Below are positions 12,201 to 21,759 of a DNA stretch of 64,000 nt, in pieces (positions within the stretch are counted from its first letter, which is position 1; each line of letters starts with the position of its first letter). Origin of the DNA: Plasmodium brasilianum (taxonomy: Eukaryota; Apicomplexa; Aconoidasida; Haemosporida; Plasmodiidae); NCBI RefSeq assembly GCF_023973825.1, contig NC_090121.1, positions 1,074,001 to 1,138,000 of the forward strand, read 5' to 3'. The notes under the pieces were generated by a model that saw only the letters and a program-made list of their open reading frames with translations, ran no database searches and was not told the DNA's origin. The position numbers and the translations under genes are program-made.

Positions 12201-13498
12201 GCACTCCTCTTCATTTTTGTAAACTTGAAATATATTCAAACCATTTTCCTCAGCATATGATAAAAAAGACTTCGATATTTCATTCTCGGGAGTAACACAT
12301 ATATGATTTACGTACACCGTGTCTCCTATCTCCCTGTGTTTCAAAAAAATGCATAATTAAATGGGGGTTTGGGGTGGGGACGGAGGAGGAAAATATGCAT
12401 ACGTATAAACATATATATATGTACATAGATTGGCGACCTAATTGAGGAAAAAATGAACACACGGAAGCAGAGGTTAGCAAAATGCTAACTATACACGTGA
12501 AACGTATGTCAATTTATTTTTATATGGAACACATTTGATACATTCTCCAAATTGCAAAATTAGCACTACTTTTTCTTTAAATGCAAATTTAACGATATTT
12601 TTTTTTTTTTTTTTTTTTTCATTAATCTAAAATCCAATAGTATTTTTTATTTTATTTTATTTTATTTATTAAATTGTAAAATTAGCACTACTTTTTCTTT
12701 TCTGTCCACTTACTTTGAGCACAATTCATTGCTCAGGAACAAGACATATTGCCTTATGGTATCATTCAAATCTACCTTATCATTTTCTGAAAAATTATTA
12801 TATATCTCTAACGAGTCTGAAAGGAAAAAAAAAAAAAAAAAAAAAAGTGACACAATATCTAATGTAGAGGAGTTAATGCGAAAAATACAAAATATTAGTC
12901 TTGAAAAATATTTCAATTTTCTTAACAAACAGAAAGAAAACTTTTAATTAGTATAATAATGTTAACAACAACGTAATGAGAAGGGAAAATAATAATAATG
13001 CAATTATATATAAACGAAGAAACGACTGAAAGAAGGAAAGGCTGGGAAAGAAAAAAAAACATAAAATATAATTTCGACGTTGTTACGATTTTAAATAAAT
13101 ACTTTTATACATGAATAAAAAAATTACAAAATGGCAATGAGCTCAGAGTTTCCCTTGTAATGCAGGAAAAAAAAGATAAATATCGCACGATGAGTATTAA
13201 GTATAAAATATTGTATATATATGGGTATGTTTAAGTATATGTATATGTACACATAAGGATGAGTATTTCCGACGGAAATAAAGCGGACAACCATATTAAA
13301 CACAAACTACTGAAGAAGTGTTTTCCTTTTTTTTTTTTTTTTTTTTCACAACTTACATTTATCACTTATATTCCTCAGAAACAAATGAAATGATATTAAC
13401 AAAAAAGGTATTAGTAAAAAGAAAAAATAAAGAAACAGATCTTTTCTTTTTTCATAATACGTCTTCTTTACTAAACCGTATAGCTTACGGATCTTCAT
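3262..13498 (-). CDS. ABCI3: ABC transporter, full-length A-type architecture, ABCI3-like, about 3013 aa, four exons
   Basis: Exons on the minus strand: 13498-13357, 12816-12714, 12333-3650 and 3374-3262. Splice phases agree and the sum is divisible by three. Exon 1 gives a basic N-terminus and a membrane helix and ends at T|GTAAGT. Exon 2 (after TTTCAG) ends at AAA|GTAAGT. The large exon has no in-frame ATG at its 5' end, which requires the upstream exons. The last exon restores a C-terminus ending in FKKLL. Layout: TM1, loop, membrane cluster about 560-770, NBD1 with Walker A GENGSGKST near 970 and Walker B YILDEP near 1163, second membrane domain about 1570-2250, NBD2 near 2400-2650. NBD1 lacks a clear LSGGQ; NBD2 has LSGGMKKK but no recognisable Walker A. 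Low-complexity inserts (TNGGNI, KVDEEA, NSDEV, Ser runs) interrupt it. P. falciparum ABCI3 is linked to multidrug-resistance phenotypes (recalled). Identity rests on architecture and synteny. Confidence 0.88.
3420..3600. repeat. 20-bp tandem repeat inside the last intron of the ABC transporter
   Basis: About eight to nine units of GTATTTACGTAAGCATGTAG with small variants lie inside intron 3375-3649. Unspliced translation through this intron gives a spurious C-terminus (NTYVYT). Confidence 0.88.
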
Positions 13499-14054
13499 TA
13501 TAACTTGATGAACTAATGTTATTTTTAAAAATAGTTAAAAATAACGAAAAGGAGAAAAATAAAGGAACGTAACCAACATAATATATACTATGTATTAGGA
13601 AAAAAACAAAACACAAAACAAACACATATATTTATATATATAATACTCCTTTTTGCAGAAAATAAATTATAATATTCATCAAATACAAAAAAAAAAAAAA
13701 AAAAAAAATTTCATCTTAAAAATAACACGAATGTAATACGAAAACAAATAGGTGTAAAAGATAAAGGTAAAGGTAAAAGTAAAGGTAAAAGTAAAGGAAC
13801 CCTTTTTTCTCCTTTTTTACCATACATTAATCTAGCGTATAATCGCAGTAAAACAAAATGGTCATATAAATATAATATATTTATTATATACATATATGTG
13901 TAAATATATACGTGTAAAAAGCCTTTTTTTTTTAAAGATGTTTCAAAAACTTTTACTACATTAAAAGAAAAAAAAAAAAAACTAAATAAAAAGAAAAAAA
14001 ACTGCAATTTTTTGTTCTAAATATTTCAGAAATGGTATATGCATATATATATGC

Positions 14055-14088
<34 letters not shown>

Positions 14089-14966
14089 TATATACGATAA
14101 ACCATCCAAAATAATTGGAAATTTGATGTTCTATAATTTAATGAAATTTCCTAAATAAAAGTTTGTAAAAACGGGAAAAGGTAAATGGAAAAATAAAAAA
14201 AAAAAGGCGAATACGAGAATGAGAAAAAAAACATCATTTGTTATATTATTTTGTTTTATTATGTTTTATTTTGCTTTATTATGTTTTATTATGTTTTATT
14301 TTGCTTTATTTTGCTTTATTTTACTTTATTTTGCTTTATTTTACTTTATTTTGCTTTATTTTACTTTATTTTGCTTTATTTTACTTTATTTTGCTTTATT
14401 TTACTTTATTTTGCATTATTTTACTTTATTTTGCTTTATTTTACTTTATTTTGCTTTATTTTACTTTATTTTGCTTTATTTTACTTTATTTTGCTTTATT
14501 TTACTTTATTTTACTTTATTTTACTTTATTTTGCTTTATTTTACTTTATTTTGCTTTATTTTACTTTATTATACTTTATTATGTTCTATTTTATTTCATT
14601 TTTCATAATTCTGTTCTATATTATTTCTTTTGAATTCATTTCATTCATTTTATTTTTTTCCATAAATCTAATAATTTTAGAATATTTTTAAATGAAGGGT
14701 GGGGAATAAAAATTTTTGTTTTTCATTTTTATGATAGAAGTTCGAAATAAAAAAATGGAATATCCAAGGTTAGAACAAAATATGTGAAAAAATAAATTTA
14801 TATATACAACGTATATATGTACATATATACACATATACATTTATGCGTCCATATACATTTACACGTATATATATGTACTTATACATATATAAACCAATTC
14901 ATACTGCAGTTATCATTTTTTTATTTATCTTTATAATAATACATTAATTTATTATTCCTTCTGTAT

Positions 14967-15000
<34 letters not shown>

Positions 15001-15471
15001 TAATATTGGTAATAACTCTTATTCCTTATAATGAATTTCCAAAAACTAGAGACAACAATTTAAAGCAACATCTTGTATAGTATACAGCTTTTTGTGTAAT
15101 TTTAATAAAAACTTTGCAAACAATTATTCCAACAATTTTGCATTCTGAATATTGCTTTATTTCATTTTTCTTCAACCCCCCAGAATAAAAAAAAAAAAAT
15201 TTTTTAAAAAAAAAAGTTTCCTTAAAACTTTAAGCGGTTTTCACTTGCAAAACTATGCCTATTAACATGTTACATTTATGTATACGTTTATATGTTTACA
15301 TCTATGTGTATACGTCTATATGTATACGTCTATATGTATACGTCTATATGTATACGTGTTTATATATATGTATATGTATGAGAACATTGTAATGTGCTAA
15401 CATATAATCCTATGTAGATATATATATCACACGAAAGATGATAGCTCCTGAAAAAACACAACTAAAAAAGA
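13499..15471. other. Intergenic region with AT microsatellites and a 10/20-bp repeat
   Basis: This is the upstream region of the ABC transporter and the downstream flank of the EF-1 type gene. It contains long A runs (13690s), AAAGGTAAAAGT-type repeats near 13760-13800, TA-rich microsatellites near 14040-14090 and 14970-14995, a large TTTATTTTRC repeat (listed separately) and a 14-bp GTATACGTCTATAT repeat near 15305-15360. I see no gene. Confidence 0.6.
14255..14590. repeat. 10-bp tandem repeat TTTATTTTGC/TTTATTTTAC, higher-order 20-bp unit
   Basis: More than thirty 10-bp units alternate between a TTTATTTTGC and a TTTATTTTAC form, giving a 20-bp higher-order period. All three plus-strand frames stay open as Leu/Phe/Tyr repeats, which explains three overlapping spurious ORFs. 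Confidence 0.92.
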
Positions 15472-16421
15472 CTATAATTTATTAAAAGAAATAATTTCAG
15501 CGGACTGAACAAGTCCTTCAATTTCTTCGTCTATGTCTTCATCTTCTTCCATTCGTTCTTGTAATTCTTTTTTCTTTTTAAGTTGGTCCTCACTTAACCC
15601 TACGTTTTCTATCATTTCAATCAGTTCATCTGTGTTAATTAAATCGTCTACAATTACACATGTGACCTGGAAGGGGGGAGGAAAAAAAAAGAATAATATA
15701 ACACACCATAACACTGCACAGAATAACATAGAACTACATAACACAGCACAACACAATAACCCGTTTAAAAGGTGATACACCTGTTCATCTACTTAGAATT
15801 AGCTGTTATATAATACTAAAAAAATGCAGCTAAAATAATGATGCACATGTAAAAAAATGAAATTAATATACTCTTTAAATAATAATTTAAATGTGTATAT
15901 AGAATAATTCTGAAACACACTGAAAAGATTAAAAGAACATAGTACCTGTAGCTTAAAGAGACCAAAAGCAAATGGAGTTTTCTTATGAGCCTTGCCCCAT
16001 GTTAATCCCTCCATTTCAATATCCTTTACAAGTTTTAACACGTCGTCTAAATTTGTATCCTCCCCGTAGGGTTTTATATCGATTATTAGGGAAGATCTGT
16101 TCAAGTCAAAACAAAAAAAAGATATTTTTTTATAAATATTTTACTCAACACATGGGGGTACTACTATATATATATATGCATATCTATATCTACGCTGTTC
16201 GGAGTTTGAATATGTCAAATCTTTATTTTTTTCTCATTCGTCTCATTTCTTATTCATTTTCTCTTTTTTTCCCTTTTTTTCTTTTTTTCCCCTTACTTGT
16301 TAATTACTTGCTTCTTCCCTTTTTTATTAAGATGCTCCTTTCCCGCTCTCTCTTCGCTCCCTTCATTATGTAGAATATAATAACTTAGAGGGACATACAG
16401 TTCGTCATACGTGTTTGCCAT
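15472..16421 (-). CDS. Translation elongation factor 1 beta/delta-type guanine nucleotide exchange factor, 156 aa, three exons
   Basis: Exons on the minus strand: 16421-16297, 16096-15946 and 15666-15472. Donors are AACAA|GTAAGG and CTACAG|GTACTA; acceptors are GAACAG and TTCCAG; phases agree. The product recharges eEF1A by catalysing GDP/GTP exchange in the cytosol. The family C-terminal exchange domain is clear: KSSLIIDIKPYGEDTNL, then EGLTWGKAHKKTPFAFGLFKL, then an acidic helix and the terminal strand (LVQSAEIISFNKL). The N-terminus is only about 41 residues (begins MANTYDELYVPLSYY), far shorter than the GST-like region of animal eEF1B subunits. An in-frame TAA three codons upstream of the ATG supports this start. 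The P. falciparum neighbour of ABCI3 is also an EF-1 gene, from memory. Confidence 0.9.
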
Positions 16422-16765
16422 TTTGCGTTTTTACGTCCTTTTGTTCTTTTTCTTCCGTTTTTCTTTTTTTTTTTTTTTTTTTTTTTTACTCCTACTTTTT
16501 TTTTGGGGGTGTATGAATATCCTGTGCTAAAACCTTTTTTCTTTATTCTTTTTAAATACTCCGTCGAAATGATTTTATGCAATTGCGAAATTATATTTTT
16601 TATCCTTCGTATACGTATTATCATTAAAGCGCGTTCAGTAAATGGTTTTAAGTTATAAGAAAATTCTGTAATCCTCTTAGCAAAATGAAAATGAGAAGAG
16701 AAGATATGAAATAATATTTTTTTAAAACATTTTTTTATTTATTTCACAGCTCGTATCTTAAACGC

Positions 16766-16813
<48 letters not shown>

Positions 16814-17743
16814 CTTTAAAGGCATTTTGTTTCAAATGTGAAATCCCGGCGACTTGTTTTTACGCCGATATGCATACATGCCCCCTTCGCATTTGACGTT
16901 TTTTTGTTGCATGTTCGTTTCCTCCTTTAAATATTTGAATATTCATTTAATTCGCTTTTTTCTTTATTTTTTATTTCACTTTACCGTAATTAACGTTTTC
17001 CTTCTTTTTAATTAACACTTTTTAATAAAAATTGAGAAAAAAGTAGGGGTTAAAATATTATTTAAAAAATATGAACATAATAAATTTTATGCTTTACAAA
17101 AAAAAAAAAAAATTTAATTAAAATAGACAATTACGTACTAAAAAAAAAGGAAAAATTCATTTAAAATAACAACGTTGTGGCGTTAAAAAAAAAGCATAAT
17201 ATTATACTTACAAAAATTTTAAAAATATTGCACAAAAATTTTTTTTTAAATACATTATATGTACATATAATATAATATACAATATTTTTTATTCTCAAAA
17301 AATAGCATGAGTAGAAATGTTGCGGTTCCTTGTAGTGCTAATACGCAAGGCCTCATGCTAAGTAGGTGGTGTGTATTTTGTGTAAGCACGCTTTCTTAAG
17401 TAGTTGCATTTGGTCGTTTTTCATTTTGTATCATAAAACTTTTTCTCAGTTTTTTAATAATACATATTTACTTCTTTATCCTTTTCACATCTACAATATG
17501 AAGTACAAAAAGTAGTTAATAATGAGAGAGAATTAGGCTAACTTCGACAAAAAAAAAAAAAAAAAAGCTGACATTTTGACTATAATTTATTTCTGCCACC
17601 AGTAGTATAAATTCTGTCGGTCCTTCTATCATCCCCTTCTTATTTACCCTATTTGGTCATTTATTTTGACATTTACCTATTCATTTATTTATTATTGTTT
17701 TTTCTTCCTTACTGGATTCTTGTATATTCTCGTAAATTAAGTT
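16422..17743. other. Intergenic region, no gene seen
   Basis: AT-rich DNA with a long T run near 16465-16487, a TA microsatellite near 16770-16795 followed by a T run, and further A runs near 17100 and 17550. It separates the promoter side of the EF-1 type gene from the 3' end of the RBMX2-like gene. No supported coding or RNA gene. Confidence 0.55.
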
Positions 17744-19515
17744 TCATCTTTTTCTACCTTGCTTCTTCTCACGTCTGCGTTTCTTATTATCACTGTGTAT
17801 CTTATCATAACTATGCTTCCTATCTGTACTATGCTTCTCATCATTGCTGTGTATCTTATCATAGCTATGCTTCCTATCTGCACTATGCTTCTCATCATGC
17901 CTGTGTATCTTATCATAGCTATGCTTCCTATCATCAATGTGCTTCCCATAATGCCGGTGTTTCTTATCATAACTATGCTTCCTATCTGTACTATGCTTCT
18001 CATCATGCCTGTGTATCTTATCATAGTTATGCTTCCTATCATCAATATGCTTCCCATCATGCCGGTGTTTCTTATCATAAATGTGCTTCCTATCTGTACT
18101 ATGCTTCTCATCATGCCTGTGTTTCTTATCATAAATGTGCTTCTTATCATCAATAGGCTTCCTATCATGACTGTGCTTTTTGCACGATTTATCGTTTTTT
18201 CCTTCATGAGTGTTGACTCTACCCCTATCAGCAGTATCAAGTTCATCGTAATCGTTTATTTCTTTATTGCTCATCGAATTTTCTTTTATTGACTTTTCAA
18301 AATTTAAAACCCACAGTTCATCTGCATCTAGTAGTTTCTTTCTCTTTTCTTCATGAAACTTATTCTTAATTTTTTCAAAAGCTTTCGATAGATTTATTTC
18401 ACTTTGAACCACGTTACACACACCTATACCTTTTCCTTCGGCCCCAGTCGGTTTGTACTCCTCTTTATTCTGCATGAAATAATGAATAAAAATGCCGAAA
18501 AATTAATCCAATAAGGTTGTGTAAATGTAAAAAGTAAAAATAAGAAAAAACAGACAAAAAAAAAGAACCAAAAAAAAGGACGAAAAAAAAGGACGAAAAA
18601 AAGGTACGAAAAAAAAGGATGAAAAAAAAGGACGAAAAAAAAGGATGAAAAAAAAGGATGAAAAAAAAGGACGAAAAAAAAGGATGAAAAAAAAGGATGA
18701 AAAAAAAGGACGAAAAAAAAGGATGAAAAAAAAGGACGAAAAAAAAGGATGAACAAAATGACGATTTAAAATGCACGAATTAAAAATTACGCCGTCTTCC
18801 GTATAATTATGGGGAAGTCTATAATTTGACACATGATCAACAACTAAAGGTTTATCTAAAAGTTTGTAACCGTTCAGGTTATCAACAGCTAGTACCGTGC
18901 TTCTCTGGTCTTTATAGGCAAGGAAACAATATCCCTTTGATTTACCTAACAAAAAAAAATGTGAAGGGGGAGGGATGAATTATACAAGCAAAAATTAATC
19001 TCCTTTAGATGAAGCTACTTTGAATAGTATTGCTGCTTCCAGTGGCACAATAAAAACGATAGTATAAATTGGACGGTCTCCTCCATTTTATACAGTATGC
19101 TTTTGCATCATAATTACTGAACAATCGATTTCTTTATTTACCTGTTTCTTTTTCCCGAACTAGGTTAACATCAATAGGTTCCCCATATTGGGAAAATACA
19201 ATTACGATATCCCCCTCGGTTAGTCTGTTATCTAAATTACCTGATACAACAAAAAGGTGTGCATTTTCACAGGGGTATACGTACATGTAGAAGTATATGT
19301 ACATGGGTAAGTGCATGTATATATGCATGTGTACGCACATGTACATGGGCCCGTACAAGTGTACTCTCTAAATAATGGTATAATTTTTTCCAACCTATGT
19401 AAATGTAACTTGAGTCTTTGTATTGATCGTGCCACGAACTGTCTCCGTTTCCAATGTTATTCAGTTCTGCTTCGTTTAACCTTTCAATATCTCTTATCTT
19501 ATCAAATATACCCAT
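17744..19515 (-). CDS. RNA-binding protein, RBMX2/Ist3 (Snu17)-like, 366 aa, four exons
   Basis: Exons on the minus strand: 19515-19395, 19240-19142, 18945-18791 and 18469-17744; splice phases are consistent (1,1,0). Ist3/RBMX2 is a component of the RES complex, which binds activated spliceosomes in the nucleus. The N-terminus ([10 protein letters not shown]...[15 protein letters not shown]) is the family hallmark preceding the RRM. RNP2 is YIYIGNL and RNP1 is [10 protein letters not shown]; the RRM continues to [12 protein letters not shown], and GAEGKGIG corresponds to the conserved Gly-rich segment after it. The C-terminus (about 195-366) is a charged tail made of KHxxDxKH-type repeats rich in His, Asp and Lys, ending [13 protein letters not shown]. 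Such tails are lineage-specific. Intron 3 holds a large pyrimidine-rich repeat when read in the sense direction. It lies between the EF-1 gene and kinesin-8X, as in P. falciparum (recalled). Confidence 0.92.
17785..18175. repeat. Coding repeat: KHxxDxKH units in the RBMX2-like tail
   Basis: Degenerate 24- to 30-bp units encode variants of [16 protein letters not shown]. Because both strands stay open, mirror ORFs rich in Met/Ile or Ser/Tyr appear here; the minus-strand reading continues the RRM protein and is the real one. Confidence 0.85.
18550..18765. repeat. 12-14-bp tandem repeat in intron 3 of the RBMX2-like gene
   Basis: About fifteen units of AAAAAAAAGGACG / AAAAAAAAGGATG on the plus strand, i.e. 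runs of T followed by CATCC or CGTCC in the transcribed sense. They fill most of intron 18470-18790 and amount to a greatly expanded polypyrimidine tract upstream of the acceptor. Confidence 0.9.
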
Positions 19516-20948
19516 ATTTGTTTGGACGATCGGACTACTATACCCTATCCTTTTTCTTACATGTAAAATTCAAAAAAAGCAGTTTAACACATGTTCGTAA
19601 TACACATATATGTATATAAGGGTACATATATATATACATATATATATTTGTGCAAACATTACGAGTCCCTAACACGTATGTATATATACCTATGCGCCAC
19701 CTACGAATAAGTTAAATGAGCATTTTTTCTGAAACATTCAAATAGTTCTACCGTTTTTCATTAAATATAATTGATTTAATTTTACAAAAATACCAACTTT
19801 CTCTAAGATCTCCTAATATTTATATAATACATGATGAAAAATATGACTGCTTATGAACATTTATATTTTTATTTGTATTTATATTCCCTCTATGCTTTTC
19901 ATATATGCCTATTCTTTTAACGCATAATTTATTTACACAAAATATGATAGTTATTCGTGTTCTATTTTTTTTTTTTTTTTTATCCTAATATATGATGAAA
20001 TTCTTTGAAATAAATCCTTTGCGGATATTTCGAAATAATTTTTTCATCTATTTAGTAATGGAAAGATATGCACCTTTTTGTGATATCCCTTTTGTTTCTG
20101 TTGTTTTAGAAAAAAAAAAAAGGTAACACTATTTTTACCCTTATATATATATATATTTACGTATCATACTATCGTACAATTTAAAAGAACATTTCTCTAA
20201 TATTATTCTACCAAATTTTATTATTCTTGTATTTTGGTATGATAACAAAAACATATGCCAAATTTTATAGCATAATTTTTGACATTTTACGACACAAATT
20301 ATGAAATATTTTACGACATAATTTATGAAATATTATACGACATAATTTATGAAATATTATACGACATATTTTATGCCATATTTCATGGTATATTTTATGG
20401 CATCCTTTGCTGCATATTTTGACATTCTGAGCGCCCTATTTTATGACATATATTTTTTTTTTTTTTTTTTTTGATATATTAACTTTTTTATAAAATAGTT
20501 ATATAAAAAAAAAATATTAATTGAAAATTTGGAAATTAAAAAATAAAATAAATCGATATATAATAAATTGGTCTTCTAAATATACATAAAAAAAGAAAAA
20601 AAGAACAGAACATAGTCGAAGTGAAATGTTATCATCTTTTTATGTAGAGATAAGATAAAAATTAAGAATAAAGCATGTACGCATATATGCGTGTATAAAT
20701 GTATACGATATGAACACGTAAAGAATGGGGATGCTACATGTATAAATATAAATGCATATTTATGTATGTATGTATGTATGTATGTATGTATGTATGTATG
20801 TATATATGTATATATATATGTACATACTTATGTATGTACGTGCGCATGTTCACTATGCCTCTTAACAATTAAAACACAAAAAAAAAAAAAAAAAGAAGCG
20901 CGCGTTTCCATTAATTTAAAAGAGATTGTTACATATGAATTTGAGCGG
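19516..20948. other. Intergenic region with dispersed AT repeats
   Basis: Very AT-rich DNA upstream of the RBMX2-like gene. It contains degenerate ACGACATAATTTATGAAATATT-type repeats at about 20285-20390, T runs near 19970 and 20455, and a TATG tetranucleotide array near 20760-20800. No gene is supported apart from a possible upstream exon of the small plus-strand gene that follows. Confidence 0.5.
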
Positions 20949-21130
20949 ATGAAAAATGCATCAAAACATAAATGTCCTTCTCTACTGAATGGGTAAACGA
21001 TTTATATACATTTTCGTCGAATACACATATATATTTATGTATATGTACATTATACATATCTCCTTGCTTATGTCGTAAGGGTCACTTGCTTTTTTAAATA
21101 ACAGCGAGATTTCTTCAAAGCGTACATATC

Positions 21131-21168
<38 letters not shown>

Positions 21169-21480
21169 AAATATTTGAAAGATTTCGAGCATAATTTTTA
21201 AAATAAAACTGCATACACTACGTTACACCAAGTTTTGTAAGGTTATCTTTTTTAAAATTTAAAAGAGATTATAAATAAAGCAATTTTTTTTTCCATATAT
21301 TTTTTCTTTTTTTTTCTCTCATAACTACCAACGTTGGAACGATAATTAAAAAAAAATGTTACCCATTTTTTAACAGCAAGAAACTTTTTATTTGTTTAAA
21401 GAGAAGTGGACCTATGGCAAGCAATGAAAAATGACTCTAAAACTATGTCTTTGCGATCGCCCCTATTGGGAACAAGTTAA
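20949..21480 (+). CDS. Probable unannotated small spliced gene, at least 40 aa, unknown function
   Basis: Two plus-strand segments join in phase. The first ends ...CPSLLNG with donor AATGG|GTAAAC at 20992/20993. The second begins after TTTAAAG at 21402 and reads EVDLWQAMKNDSKTMSLRS before TAA at 21478-21480. Both segments are clearly richer in G+C than the surrounding DNA and look protein-like. The first ATG in the joined frame is at 20949, giving 40 residues. The frame stays open upstream (KEIVTYEFER) to about 20895, so an earlier exon is likely and the true start is uncertain. No family is recognised. It lies convergent with kinesin-8X and well clear of the RBMX2-like gene, in a gap large enough for a gene. 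Confidence 0.42.
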
Positions 21481-21494
21481 CCGAACAACTAGTA

Positions 21495-21498
<4 letters not shown>

Positions 21499-21534
<36 letters not shown>
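21499..21534. repeat. (GT)n dinucleotide repeat
   Basis: An uninterrupted GT microsatellite of about 17 copies between the small plus-strand gene and the 3' end of kinesin-8X; likely polymorphic. The surrounding 21481-21759 holds no gene. Confidence 0.95.
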
Positions 21535-21536
<2 letters not shown>

Positions 21537-21759
21537 TATGTATTTGTGTACAGATGTATTTACTTGCGTACGTATTTACTCACATGTGTATGTACATATA
21601 TTTGTATATGTGTGTGTTCCCGTCTTGCACTTTTGGTCCTACAGGTGAGCTAGTCTTCTAATACGGGTAGATTCACAAGCTCAAAGGTATTCATTTTACT
21701 TTTTACCGTCTCGCAGTACATCTACATATAGATCCACATTTCTTACCACATTACGTTCC

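Noticed and set aside
12843..12947. Plus-strand ORF reading SNVEELMRKIQNISLEKYF.
   Set aside because: It lies over an intron and exon of the ABC transporter on the other strand; the only plausible acceptor is a poly-A tract and no start codon with support is present.
13259..13503. Plus-strand two-exon micro-gene (MSISDGNKADNHIKH... joined to ...NRIAYGSSL) with a 61-bp intron.
   Set aside because: The same DNA on the minus strand encodes the phase-matched first exon of the ABC transporter with a GTAAGT donor and a TM helix; the plus donor (GTGTTT) and the very short intron are weak.
14219..14691. Three overlapping Leu/Phe/Tyr-repeat ORFs resembling membrane proteins.
   Set aside because: They are the three frames of a 10-bp microsatellite without stop codons.
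19600..20640. Possible centromere because of the extreme AT content.
   Set aside because: The AT-rich stretch is too short and not uniformly extreme compared with the 2-kb near-pure AT cores known for Plasmodium centromeres.
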